Source of the DNA: Sulfurimonas sp. hsl 1-7 | GTDB lineage: Bacteria; Campylobacterota; Campylobacteria; Campylobacterales; Sulfurimonadaceae | Assembly: GCF_030577135.1 (NCBI RefSeq) | Contig: NZ_JAUIRR010000001.1 | Location: 434,001-498,000, forward strand | DNA: 64,000 nt | Direction: 5' to 3' | Shown here: positions 55,889 through 64,000 of the stretch, one piece after another | Position numbering within the stretch: the first letter of the stretch is position 1 | Layout of the letters: each line of letters opens with the position of its first letter | Position numbers and translations under genes: made by a program | Notes under the pieces: generated by a model | The model's input: the letters and a program-made list of their open reading frames with translations, nothing else | Databases searched by the model: none | Told to the model about the DNA's origin: nothing

Positions 55889-58585
55889 ATGGAAAAGAAT
55901 CTATGGCATAGCATGGAACTTGATGCTGTTTATACAAAGATAAATACAACTGAAAACGGCTTGAGTAGTTCCGAAGCTCAAACGAGATTGGAGCTTTACG
56001 GACCAAATAAGCTTCAAGAACAAAAGAAACAAAGTGTATTTGTACGGTTTATTTTACAATTTCATAATCTCCTTATCTATGTACTTATATTAGCCGCAAT
56101 ATTGACATTTTTCCTCGATCATACAATAGATTCCATTGTTATTATAAGCGTAGTTATAATCAATGCAATAATAGGATTTGTACAAGAAAACGGAGCGCAA
56201 AATGCTTTAGAGTCGATTCGAAAAATGCTTGCATACACTGCAGTTGTATTTCGTGACGGAAAAAAACAAAAATGCAACAGCGAAGATCTGGTTATTGGTG
56301 ATATCGTTCAGCTTGAAGCAGGAGATAGAGTGTTAGCAGATATACGTATAACCCAGGCACATGGACTTAGTGCCGGGGAAGCTATCTTAACCGGAGAATC
56401 CGATACTGTTGAAAAGAATCCAAAAAGTGTCGACAAAGATGTGATGATCGCCGATCGAAGCTCTATGGTGTTTGCAGGAACTACAATAACCAGCGGAATA
56501 GGGCGCGGAGTTGTAGTTGCCACGGCAAATAAAACGGAACTCGGACGAATAAACAAGATGCTTAGCAGTGTACAAGTACTTACAACACCTTTAGTTGAAC
56601 AGATGGATAAGTTGGCAAAATGGCTGACTTTGTTTATATTACTCTTTTCTATCACCATATTATATATAGGTTACTATATAAAAGATATGCCGTTTAATGA
56701 GATATTTATTGCCGTTGTCGGTTTGTTTGTTGCCGCAATACCCGAAGGTTTACCGGCAGTTTTGACAATAACTTTAGCCGTGGGTGTTCAGGCAATGGCA
56801 AAAAGAAATGCCATTGTCCGTCAGTTACCTGCAATTGAAACAATAGGTTCGGTTTCTGTGATATGTTCTGATAAGACGGGTACACTGACTCAAAACGAGA
56901 TGATGGTACAAACGATTCAAAGTGCAACGGCACAATATATCGTAAGCGGTTCAGGTTACGATCCGACAGGTGTTATACATACGGATAAAAATGAAGAGAT
57001 AGACCTACAAGAAGATTATTTTATCAAGATGATGGCGAAATGTTCAGCACTCTGTAGTGACGCTAATTTATATAACAACAATGGACAATGGAGCGTGGAT
57101 GGAAGTCCGACAGAAGGAGCATTGGTTGCATTCTCCCACAAAGTAGGTTTAGATGCCGATAAGATCCGTTTAGAGTATTTCAGAGCTGATTTTATACCCT
57201 TTGATTCCAAGCACAAGTTTATGGCAACACTCAACCATAGTCATAAAAATGGTTCTTTAATAGTTGTTAAAGGGGCGGCAGAAATTATTTTAAAGATGTG
57301 TAAGTTTCAATATGTAAATGATCTGCACAAAAAAGATTTAGATGAAACTTTTTGGGAAGAGATGGCGGAAGATATGGCAAAAAAAGGACAAAGGATTATT
57401 GCCATAGCATATAAAAATGTTCCACAGGAACAATCTTCATTAAGTTTTGGTGATTTGGATGATGGACTTATATTAGTAGGCTTTACAGGGATCATAGATC
57501 CTCCTAGAGTTGAAGCTATTGAAGCGATTAAAGAGTGTTACAATGGCCATATAGAGGTTAAAATGATTACGGGCGATCATACAACAACCGCTTCAGCTAT
57601 AGGAAAAGCGATAGGGCTTAGAGCTTCGGAGAATGTACTAAGCGGAAAAGATATTGAGCATCTTAGCGATGAAGATTTACAAAAAGCAGTTTTAACAACA
57701 AATATTTTTGCACGAACAACCCCCGAACATAAGTTGCGTTTGGTAAAAGCACTCCAAGAACATAATCAAATTGTTGCAATGACAGGTGACGGTGTAAACG
57801 ATGCTCCGGCACTAAAACGCGCTAATATCGGTATTGCTATGGGTAAAAAAGGCACCGAAGCAGCGAAGGAATCAAGCGAATTTGTTCTTACAGATGACAA
57901 TTTTGCTTCAATTGTCGATGCTGTAAGAGAGGGGAGAAAAGTATATGATAACATCAAGAAGGTTATCAGCTGGACACTTCCTACAAATGCTTCTGAGGCC
58001 TCTGTAATTATCATGGCAATAGTGTTTGGAATGGCGATGCCTATTACACCTATTCAAATACTTTGGGCAAACATGATAACTGCCGTAACTTTAGGGATAG
58101 CATTAGCATTTGAAAAGGAGGATAAAAATATTATGAAAAGAGCTCCCCGTTTACTGAGTGATGCTATTTTAAACAAAACCGTTATCTGGCAGATTTTATA
58201 TGTGACTCTATTGTTCTTAACAGCAATATTTGGAATTTATACATATGCAATAAGTAAGGGTGTAGAGATTGAGTATGCTCAGACATTGGCTTTTAATACA
58301 CTTATTTTTATGGAGATATTTTACCTGTTCTACGTTAGGAATATGAATACGCTTACAAAAAGTTTGACAGAGATTGTAAATACTCCCGTAGCATGGATAG
58401 CGGTGAGTGTTGTGGTTCTCGCTCAGGTAATTGTGACATATATCCCGTTTTTTCAAAAAGTTTTTACCACTAGGGCACTCTCGTTGTCTGAACTTTCTTT
58501 GATTATGTTGGTAGGGTTTATAATGTACGGTTTGTTGGAATTGGAGAAGTATATTCGAGTGAAAATTCTCTATAAAACATCATAA
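55889..58585 (+). CDS. P-type cation ATPase (type II, calcium/PMR1-like)
   Basis: An 898-residue P-type ATPase: actuator TGES at 168-171, PEGLPAV in TM4 (285-291), phosphorylation Asp328 in SDKTGTLTQNEM, KGAAEII, TGDHTTTA and TGDGVNDAPALKRA, and PIQILWANMITAVTLG in TM6. It is distinct from the first ATPase of the window: the TM4 motif is PEGLP. The start at 55889 is set by GGAGGT with five-base spacing; a frame from 55793 lies inside the palindrome. The ion cannot be read with certainty; a calcium, manganese or proton role is typical for the group. Confidence 0.93.
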   Translation: MEKNLWHSMELDAVYTKINTTENGLSSSEAQTRLELYGPNKLQEQKKQSVFVRFILQFHNLLIYVLILAAILTFFLDHTIDSIVIISVVIINAIIGFVQENGAQNALESIRKMLAYTAVVFRDGKKQKCNSEDLVIGDIVQLEAGDRVLADIRITQAHGLSAGEAILTGESDTVEKNPKSVDKDVMIADRSSMVFAGTTITSGIGRGVVVATANKTELGRINKMLSSVQVLTTPLVEQMDKLAKWLTLFILLFSITILYIGYYIKDMPFNEIFIAVVGLFVAAIPEGLPAVLTITLAVGVQAMAKRNAIVRQLPAIETIGSVSVICSDKTGTLTQNEMMVQTIQSATAQYIVSGSGYDPTGVIHTDKNEEIDLQEDYFIKMMAKCSALCSDANLYNNNGQWSVDGSPTEGALVAFSHKVGLDADKIRLEYFRADFIPFDSKHKFMATLNHSHKNGSLIVVKGAAEIILKMCKFQYVNDLHKKDLDETFWEEMAEDMAKKGQRIIAIAYKNVPQEQSSLSFGDLDDGLILVGFTGIIDPPRVEAIEAIKECYNGHIEVKMITGDHTTTASAIGKAIGLRASENVLSGKDIEHLSDEDLQKAVLTTNIFARTTPEHKLRLVKALQEHNQIVAMTGDGVNDAPALKRANIGIAMGKKGTEAAKESSEFVLTDDNFASIVDAVREGRKVYDNIKKVISWTLPTNASEASVIIMAIVFGMAMPITPIQILWANMITAVTLGIALAFEKEDKNIMKRAPRLLSDAILNKTVIWQILYVTLLFLTAIFGIYTYAISKGVEIEYAQTLAFNTLIFMEIFYLFYVRNMNTLTKSLTEIVNTPVAWIAVSVVVLAQVIVTYIPFFQKVFTTRALSLSELSLIMLVGFIMYGLLELEKYIRVKILYKTS

Positions 58586-58603
58586 AATTTTTTTTATGAT
58601 GTT
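58576..58603. terminator. Bidirectional terminator between convergent genes
   Basis: AACATCATAAAA and TTTTATGATGTT form a perfect 12-bp stem with a four-T loop, overlapping the stop of the ATPase and of the opposite gene. It is likely a terminator in both directions, though no long T-run follows the stem. Confidence 0.6.
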
Positions 58604-59280
58604 ATCATAGGAATATTGATAGTAATTGCAGTTTTACTTGCATCAAGATAGAAGTTGTAGTTCTCGGCAACTGCTTTTAACTCTGCTTCTTTTGCAAGAT
58701 TTACATTATCTCCCGTTATCTCGATAGAGAAGATACTGTACTTTTTCCCGTCAAATTTAATATGCTCACCGATTCTATAAAATACTTTTGTATCTATAGT
58801 TTCACTTTCAGAAAAGTATGCATATGTTTTATTGAGAAGTTTGATGATTGAGTTTGATTCTAAGATAACTTCCGGAATAGTCGGGTCGTACGTTTTTGTA
58901 TAGTTTACACTACTGTTTATAGAGTTAGATGAGATACATAAATCTAAAATAGTATATATGTTTGTCAACTGACCATCCGGTTTTTTTGCGTCAAGTTTAT
59001 ACGATGGAGCCTGATAAAGTTTTATACCTATCTGTTCCTCATCCTCATACCCGACAGTGATACCGAAAAATCTGTATCTTCCGTACTCTAACTGCACAAA
59101 TGTAGTTTTAAAGCCAAAACTTATGCTTGCATAAGTTTGTGCTAATTCAAAAAGTTCATTCGGGTTTGCAATCCCGAGCAGAAACTGAGCTTCTGCATTT
59201 AAAGAGATTATTTTACCATTTGCATTAAATAGTATAAATGGATTGTAATCATATTCAATCCAACTTTGCTCAAATGTCAT
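58594..59280 (-). CDS. Hypothetical protein with PAS-like N-terminus, beside rpoD
   Basis: A 228-residue soluble protein. The first 60 residues (EYDYNPFILFNANGKIISLNAEAQFLLGI) have the shape of a PAS fold, and the C-terminal half ends ...NYNFYLDASKTAITINIPM, which is reminiscent of a histidine-kinase-like ATPase edge but lacks its motifs. No enzyme residues are visible. The gene ends in a terminator and starts six bases after rpoD, so it is probably expressed with it. The function is unknown. Confidence 0.6.
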   Translation of the reverse strand: MTFEQSWIEYDYNPFILFNANGKIISLNAEAQFLLGIANPNELFELAQTYASISFGFKTTFVQLEYGRYRFFGITVGYEDEEQIGIKLYQAPSYKLDAKKPDGQLTNIYTILDLCISSNSINSSVNYTKTYDPTIPEVILESNSIIKLLNKTYAYFSESETIDTKVFYRIGEHIKFDGKKYSIFSIEITGDNVNLAKEAELKAVAENYNFYLDASKTAITINIPMITS

Positions 59281-59286
59281 TTATTT

Positions 59287-61149
59287 TTACTCTTCGATAT
59301 AGTTTTTCAGTCTACGACCAACTTTAGGGTGTTTGAGTTTCTTGATCGCACTTGATTCGATCTGACGAACACGCTCACGAGTTACACTTAACTCTTTACC
59401 GATCTCTTCAAGTGTTCTGTCACTCTCATCATCCATAATACCAAAACGAAGTTTGATAACCGCTTTTTCACGCTCGTTGAGTTGTTCAAGAACTTGCTCA
59501 ATCTGAATTTTAAGGTCATCTTTGAGTATCGCTTCAGAAGGTGAAAGTGAAGTTTTATCTTCAATAAAGTCACCGAAACGTCCATCCTCTTCACTACCGA
59601 TTGGTGCTTCAAGAGAGATAGGCTCTTTTGTAATCTTAATAACGTTTTTAACTTTCTCAACAGAAAGACCAACTTCAGCTGCGATTGTATCAACATCCGG
59701 CTCTTTACCGTTTTCTTGGAGGTGTTTACGCATAATTTTATTGATACGGTTAATCGTTTCAATCATATGGATAGGGATACGGATAGTTCTTGCCTGATCA
59801 GCGATCGCACGAGAAATAGCCTGACGAATCCACCAAGTAGCGTATGTTGAAAATTTATACCCTTTTTGATATTCGAACTTATCAACGGCTTTCATAAGTC
59901 CGATATTCCCTTCTTGGATTAGATCTAGGAAAGGTAAACCTCTGTTTGTATAACGTTTTGCAATAGAAACAACTAGACGAAGGTTTGATTTCGCCATTTT
60001 TGTTTTTGCAGTTTCAGAGATATTTTTACCACGTTTGATCTGCTCTAGAATATCTGCAAGTTTTTCAGGTTCCATATCGAAACTGTTTTTACTCGCTTCT
60101 TTTGTTTGTACAAGCTTTTTAATCTCCATATATGTAGAAACCATAGTAGCTTCTGGAACCATATTGATGATATCTTCTTTATTTAGGTCTTGGATCTTCT
60201 CTACAAGAACTTTATGGTTAGCACGAAGTGTTGCATTGAATAGAGGAAGTTTATACTCAAGACGTTTTAGTTCTTTATCGTACCCTTCATCAGATTTTAG
60301 TGCAGTCTCCATAGCTTTTACAAGTTCATTGATTAGCTTAGATGTTGGTCCTAAATCTAAAAGTTTCTCTTTTAAAACAGCTTTTTTGAAAGTAACTGAA
60401 AGTTGATACATTACAATCTCTTCAGTAACCTCTGCATCTAAATCTTCAGGAGCTTTTTCTGTCAGTTTTACCCACTCTTTTTTCGCTTTTTCCAAAGCTT
60501 TAAAGCTGGTTGTAACTTTTTCTACACGAGATTTGTCTTTTGCAGATAATGTTTTTAAACTGTTTTCATTATTTTCATCATCGTCGTCATTGTCATTATC
60601 ATCGCTATCATCATCTTTGTCATCTTCAAAGCTTTTAAATAACTCTTTAACACGACGTTCACGGTTAATAAGCGGTTCTTTATAGTCTAAAATGAAATTG
60701 ATAAGATATGGAACCGAACAAATAGCATCGATGATAATGCTTTCACCAGTCTCTATCTGTTTTGAGATATCTATCTCTTCCTCTTTAGTTAAAAGCGGGA
60801 TTTGTCCCATTTCACGTAAGTACATACGTACAGGTGAATCTGAACGTGACCATTCAAGAAGTTCGTGTTCTTTTAAGATATCGAATTCATCGCCATCACT
60901 ATCTTCGATCATTTTACGTTGAGCTTCTCTACGAGCCTCAGCTTCTTGATCGTTTAGTTTCTTTGCATGTTCACTTGAAGTGTAGATACATCTGTTGTGT
61001 TTGTTTAAAAGCTTGTATATGTTTTTTGCTTGAGCTGCAGTAGGTTGTTTGTCAAATAAATCTATAATAGACTCATAAGTAAGACAATCTTTTGACTTAT
61101 GCTCTTCAAAAAAGGTTTCTAGTGCTTGATTGAGTTCTTTTGCCGTCAT
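59287..61149 (-). CDS. rpoD: RNA polymerase sigma factor RpoD (sigma-70)
   Basis: A 620-residue housekeeping sigma factor. Region 1.1 is short (about 1-75), region 1.2 is [21 protein letters not shown] (about 105-125), and a very acidic spacer ([16 protein letters not shown]) sits in the non-conserved region near 180-200. Region 2 ([55 protein letters not shown]) and region 4.2 ([20 protein letters not shown]) are typical. It is divergent from flgF, with 167 bases between. Confidence 0.97.
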   Translation of the reverse strand: MTAKELNQALETFFEEHKSKDCLTYESIIDLFDKQPTAAQAKNIYKLLNKHNRCIYTSSEHAKKLNDQEAEARREAQRKMIEDSDGDEFDILKEHELLEWSRSDSPVRMYLREMGQIPLLTKEEEIDISKQIETGESIIIDAICSVPYLINFILDYKEPLINRERRVKELFKSFEDDKDDDSDDNDNDDDDENNENSLKTLSAKDKSRVEKVTTSFKALEKAKKEWVKLTEKAPEDLDAEVTEEIVMYQLSVTFKKAVLKEKLLDLGPTSKLINELVKAMETALKSDEGYDKELKRLEYKLPLFNATLRANHKVLVEKIQDLNKEDIINMVPEATMVSTYMEIKKLVQTKEASKNSFDMEPEKLADILEQIKRGKNISETAKTKMAKSNLRLVVSIAKRYTNRGLPFLDLIQEGNIGLMKAVDKFEYQKGYKFSTYATWWIRQAISRAIADQARTIRIPIHMIETINRINKIMRKHLQENGKEPDVDTIAAEVGLSVEKVKNVIKITKEPISLEAPIGSEEDGRFGDFIEDKTSLSPSEAILKDDLKIQIEQVLEQLNEREKAVIKLRFGIMDDESDRTLEEIGKELSVTRERVRQIESSAIKKLKHPKVGRRLKNYIEE

Positions 61150-61260
61150 ATCGGAGTGTGCTCCACATCTTTTTAGTTTAAGGATTTTGAAAGGTGGATT
61201 ATACCGAAATTTTATTAATCTAAGCTTTTTCCGCTTTTACGAAAAATATACTTTTTATTG

Positions 61261-61277
61261 TTGGAACACTGTTTGCT
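61261..61277 (+). promoter_or_regulatory. Sigma-54 promoter for flgF-flgG
   Basis: TTGGAACACTGTTTGCT fits the consensus TTGGCACRNNNNTTGCW with one mismatch and has GG and GC exactly ten bases apart. It ends 39 bases before the ATG, giving a leader of about 29 bases that includes GAGGAAAG. Confidence 0.85.
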
Positions 61278-61316
61278 TTAACCAGGAAAATATTGAATAA
61301 ATCATGAGGAAAGTGT

Positions 61317-62138
61317 ATGCAAACAGGATACTACAGTTCTGCTGCGGGTATGGTTACACAGTTTAACAGACTAGATACAATCGCAAATAACTTAGCAAAT
61401 GTAAATACAGCCGGTTTTAAAGAAGATACTTTAATAGTTGGTGATTTTATGCGTGTATTAAAAGAAGCACGCGATGAATTGCCAAATGCAAACCAAACAA
61501 AAGAGGGTGCAGCTTTTTTAAATCGAACGCTTACAAAAGCTCCACAGGTTGTAGACAGCTTTACAGACTTTTCTGTGGGCGATCTTGCAAAAACTTCCAA
61601 TACTCTTGATTTTGCACTCTCTAAAGATGATCTCTTTTTTGCAGTAAAAACGCCTCAGGGGATCAGGCTTACTCGTGATGGTTCATTCCTTTTAAATGAA
61701 GAGGGAAAACTTGTTAATAAACAAGGATATGAAGTTTTAGCGCAAGATTATAAAACTTCAAATCAGGGGATTGCATTCGCTCAAGAAGATACGGTTATAA
61801 AAGCTGATAAAAACGGGCAAATCTATACAAATGTTCCCGGTGCTTTAAATATGGTCGCAGGACAAAAACTTTTAGTAGTACAACCCGACAACATTAAAGA
61901 GTTAAAAAAAGATGGTGATAATCTTTATAAATTAGAGAATTTAGATGGTTTAGAGGTTGTGGATAACAGTGGTGCGGTAGCACAGGGATTTGTTGAAAAA
62001 AGTAATGTTAATGCAGTACAGATGATGACAGAGCTAATAGAAGCAAACAGACTTATTGGGATGTATCAAAAAGCTATGGACACGCAAATGAATGACATGA
62101 ACAAAGATGCAATTGAAAAAATTGCTAAAAGAGCTTAA
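61317..62138 (+). CDS. flgF: Flagellar basal-body rod protein FlgF (FlgG paralogue)
   Basis: A 273-residue rod protein of the FlgE/F/G family. The N-terminal signature is GYYSSAAGMVTQFNRLDTIANNLANVNTAGFK and the C-terminal helix is VQMMTELIEANRLIGMYQKAMD; DGSFLLNEEGKLVNKQGYEV marks the middle D1 region. It forms the proximal rod of the flagellum after type III export. Some Campylobacterota annotations name it flgG2. It is followed by flgG after 23 bases behind the sigma-54 promoter. Confidence 0.85.
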   Translation: MQTGYYSSAAGMVTQFNRLDTIANNLANVNTAGFKEDTLIVGDFMRVLKEARDELPNANQTKEGAAFLNRTLTKAPQVVDSFTDFSVGDLAKTSNTLDFALSKDDLFFAVKTPQGIRLTRDGSFLLNEEGKLVNKQGYEVLAQDYKTSNQGIAFAQEDTVIKADKNGQIYTNVPGALNMVAGQKLLVVQPDNIKELKKDGDNLYKLENLDGLEVVDNSGAVAQGFVEKSNVNAVQMMTELIEANRLIGMYQKAMDTQMNDMNKDAIEKIAKRA

Positions 62139-62161
62139 TTTAAGGTAAGGGGAAAAAGATT

Positions 62162-62950
62162 ATGATGCAATCATTACACACAGCTTCTACGGGAATGCTG
62201 GGGATGCAATTACAGATAGATACGACAGCGAATAATATTGCCAATGTAAACACGATAGGGTTTAAAAAATCTCGTGCAGAGTTCGCTGATCTTATGTATC
62301 GTACAATGGAGTACGCGGGAACTGCTACAAGTGATACGACACAAAGTCCTACAGGGATTGAAGTGGGGCTTGGTGTTCGTCCAACTGCGGTAAATAAGAT
62401 CTTTACAGAGGGTTCGTTAAAACAAACTGACAATCCTCTTGACATCTCGATCACAGGAAACGGTTTTTTCAAGCTTGAACTTCCTGACGGAACTGAAGTA
62501 TATTCAAGAAACGGTGCATTTAAACGTGATCAAAACGGTACGATTGTAAACTCTGACGGGTATAAACTTATCCCTGAGATCGTTATCCCTGAAGATGCGA
62601 CAGATATCAGTATCGGTACAGATGGAACTGTAAGTGTTGTTCAAGCTGGTCAAACACAGGCAACTGTAGTAGGGCAGATCAATACTACCGCTTTTATTAA
62701 TCCGGCGGGTCTTCACTCAATGGGTGATAACCTTTATGTAGAAACTGATGCATCAGGTCAACCGGTTGACGGTACTCCGGGACAAAATGGTCTGGGTGTG
62801 ATTCGTCAAGGTTTTGTAGAGCTGAGTAATGTTGAACTTGTAGTTGAGTTAACAGACCTAATTACAGGTCAAAGAGCGTACGATGCTAACTCAAAAATCA
62901 TCACAACTAGTGATGAAATGTTGCAAACTGTAAATAATTTAAAACGTTAA
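62162..62950 (+). CDS. flgG: Flagellar distal rod protein FlgG
   Basis: A 262-residue protein with the FlgG signatures SLHTASTGMLGMQLQIDTTANNIANVNTIGFKKSRAEF, YSRNGAFKRDQNGTIVNSDGYKL and VELVVELTDLITGQRAYDANSKIITTSDEML. Length is the family norm (260-262). It starts with two adjacent ATGs behind AAGGGGAAAAAG and is co-transcribed with flgF. Confidence 0.96.
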   Translation: MMQSLHTASTGMLGMQLQIDTTANNIANVNTIGFKKSRAEFADLMYRTMEYAGTATSDTTQSPTGIEVGLGVRPTAVNKIFTEGSLKQTDNPLDISITGNGFFKLELPDGTEVYSRNGAFKRDQNGTIVNSDGYKLIPEIVIPEDATDISIGTDGTVSVVQAGQTQATVVGQINTTAFINPAGLHSMGDNLYVETDASGQPVDGTPGQNGLGVIRQGFVELSNVELVVELTDLITGQRAYDANSKIITTSDEMLQTVNNLKR

Positions 62951-62964
62951 TAAACCCCTAAAAT

Positions 62965-62992
62965 AGCATTGATACTTTTTAATATCAATGCT
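62965..62992 (+). terminator. Hairpin after flgG
   Basis: AGCATTGATA, eight-base loop CTTTTTAA, TATCAATGCT: a perfect 10-bp stem 15 bases after the flgG stop. No T-run follows, so termination is likely but not certain. Confidence 0.55.
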
Positions 62993-63044
62993 CCTTGCAC
63001 AAATTTAATACAAAAGTTTAAAGAACTTACAATCACATTTTCGG

Positions 63045-63050
63045 TATAAT
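63045..63050 (+). promoter_or_regulatory. -10 box for leuD-leuB
   Basis: TATAAT within TTCGGTATAATCGCG, 35 bases before the leuD ATG, with a T-rich stretch upstream. Confidence 0.6.
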
Positions 63051-63085
63051 CGCGAAATTATTTAACTAAAATAGTAGGAATTTAT

Positions 63086-63592
63086 ATGCAAAAAGCAAAC
63101 ATAAATGGAAAAGTTTGGAGATTTGGTAAAGATATCGATACAGATTTAATTATCGCTGCGCGTTATCTAAATACTTCAGATCCGAAAGAACTTGCAAAAC
63201 ATGTTATGGAAGATGCAGATCCAGAATTTGTAAATAAAATGAGTGTTGGCGACGTTATTGTAGCTGATGAAAACTTTGGTTGTGGAAGTTCTCGTGAACA
63301 CGCACCAATCGCACTAAAAGCTGCTGGAGTTGCTGCAGTTGTTGCACCGACATTTGCAAGAATTTTTTATCGTAATGCTTTTAATATGGGACTTCCTATA
63401 TTTGAATTACCTGAGGCAAGTGAAATTAATGAAGGTGATAAGATCTCTATCGATATGGATAAAGGGACTATTACAAATGAAACAACAAACAAAACATATA
63501 ACTTCACTCCAATCCCACCGTTTATGCAAGAGTTAATCGATGCAGGTGGACTTATGAGTTTTGCACAAAAAGAGATTGAGGAAGGAAAATAA
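63086..63592 (+). CDS. leuD: 3-isopropylmalate dehydratase small subunit
   Basis: A 168-residue small subunit of isopropylmalate isomerase in leucine synthesis. GKDIDTDLIIAARYLNTSDP, GCGSSREHAPIALKAAGVAAV and FARIFYRNAFNMGLP are signature strings. It is the short archaeal/bacterial LeuD2-type (about 165 residues). The stop shares a base with leuB (TAATG), so the two are coupled. Confidence 0.94.
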   Translation: MQKANINGKVWRFGKDIDTDLIIAARYLNTSDPKELAKHVMEDADPEFVNKMSVGDVIVADENFGCGSSREHAPIALKAAGVAAVVAPTFARIFYRNAFNMGLPIFELPEASEINEGDKISIDMDKGTITNETTNKTYNFTPIPPFMQELIDAGGLMSFAQKEIEEGK

Positions 63593-64000
63593 TGAAATCT
63601 TACAAAATAGCACTAATCAAAGGTGACGGTATCGGTCCTGAGATTGTAGATGAAGCTGTAAAAGTTTTAGATGCAGTAGCTTCATGTTCAGGTTTTAGTT
63701 TAACATATGATGAACTTTTAATGGGTGGTATTGCTTACGATATTACAGGTGATCCTTTACCGCAAGAAACTATCTCTGGTTCATTAAACTCTGATGCTGT
63801 ACTTTTCGGTGCAATCGGTGGAGAAAAATGGGACAGCCTTCCTCGTGAAAAACGCCCGGAAAGCGGTCTTTTACGTTTTAGAAAAGAGCTTGGTGTATAT
63901 GCTAACTTACGTCCGGCAGTTGTATATGATGAACTTGCAAATGCATCTTCACTTAAACCTGAGATCGTAAAAGGTGTTGATCTTATGGTTGTTCGCGAAC
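63592..64000 (+). CDS. leuB: 3-isopropylmalate dehydrogenase (C-terminus outside window)
   Basis: The first 136 codons of LeuB: KSYKIALIKGDGIGPEIVDEAVKVL, the TYDELLMGG loop, LSGS...AVLFGAIGGEKW, and the RPESGLLRFRKELGVYANLRPA segment, which carries residues contacting the malate backbone. It oxidatively decarboxylates 3-isopropylmalate with NAD+. It is coupled to leuD by the TAATG overlap. Confidence 0.95.
   Translation, partial: MKSYKIALIKGDGIGPEIVDEAVKVLDAVASCSGFSLTYDELLMGGIAYDITGDPLPQETISGSLNSDAVLFGAIGGEKWDSLPREKRPESGLLRFRKELGVYANLRPAVVYDELANASSLKPEIVKGVDLMVVRE

Noticed and set aside
59287-61149. Acidic Asp/Asn run in RpoD as a frameshift or repeat artefact
   Set aside because: The frame continues into perfectly conserved regions 2 to 4, and acidic spacers are normal in this part of sigma-70.

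Overview
The window is a gene-dense, AT-rich piece of chromosome, probably from a Campylobacterota (epsilonproteobacterial) sulfur or hydrogen oxidiser of the Sulfurimonas type. This rests on: a non-classical succinate dehydrogenase/fumarate reductase of the SdhA-SdhB-SdhE type; NifJ pyruvate:ferredoxin oxidoreductase together with PEP synthase; sigma-70-like promoters with a clear TATAAT box but no obvious -35; a sigma-54 promoter before flagellar rod genes; several c-di-GMP proteins; and short cytochromes c. The species is an inference. I see no rRNA, tRNA, CRISPR array, insertion sequence or prophage, and no gene-free stretch longer than about 300 bases.

Layout. 1-9.6 kb (minus strand): a macro-domain protein (cut by the window edge), a Na,K-ATPase-like P-type ATPase with a universal-stress-like partner, a small integron-type gene cassette with an attC site, exonuclease III, and sdhABE. 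9.7-18 kb: a degenerate GGDEF protein, thiL-truD, a periplasmic rhodanese, psd, a ZIP transporter, a PAS-GGDEF cyclase and ychF. 18-31.8 kb (plus): gph with an FAD oxidoreductase, PEP synthase, a di-haem cytochrome c peroxidase directly followed by a PAS-GGDEF-EAL protein, an outer-membrane-like protein, a second GGDEF-EAL protein, a thiamine-binding-type protein and a SulP transporter. 31.8-39.7 kb (minus): a mostly tightly packed run of housekeeping genes (pepA, mgtC-like, trpB, apt, rpiB, M50 protease, lepB, folD). 39.7-46.3 kb (plus): a small cytochrome c and a block of exported proteins made of two duplicated lipoproteins and a very large hydrolase/cadherin/propeller protein interrupted by one stop codon. 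46.4-52.7 kb: a CitE-like lyase, a thioredoxin-like protein, nifJ and glsA. 52.7-58.6 kb: tonB, hemL, an AtpZ-like protein and a second P-type ATPase. 58.6-64 kb: rpoD, flgF-flgG, and leuD with the start of leuB.

How the genes fit together. SdhABE, NifJ and PEP synthase would connect C4 acids, pyruvate and PEP, as expected for a reductive TCA cycle organism. Two active-looking GGDEF-EAL proteins, one active-looking cyclase and one degenerate GGDEF protein lie within 20 kb, which points to heavy c-di-GMP control near a peroxidase.

Most notable observations: (1) an attC site and matching cassette boundary with no integrase in view (about 4.68-5.01 kb); (2) a single ochre codon that splits an otherwise open 4.1 kb frame, separating the signal peptide from the rest of a hydrolase-cadherin-propeller protein (42.2-46.3 kb); (3) a structured 165-base gap between two minus-strand genes that may encode a plus-strand small RNA (36.62-36.78 kb).
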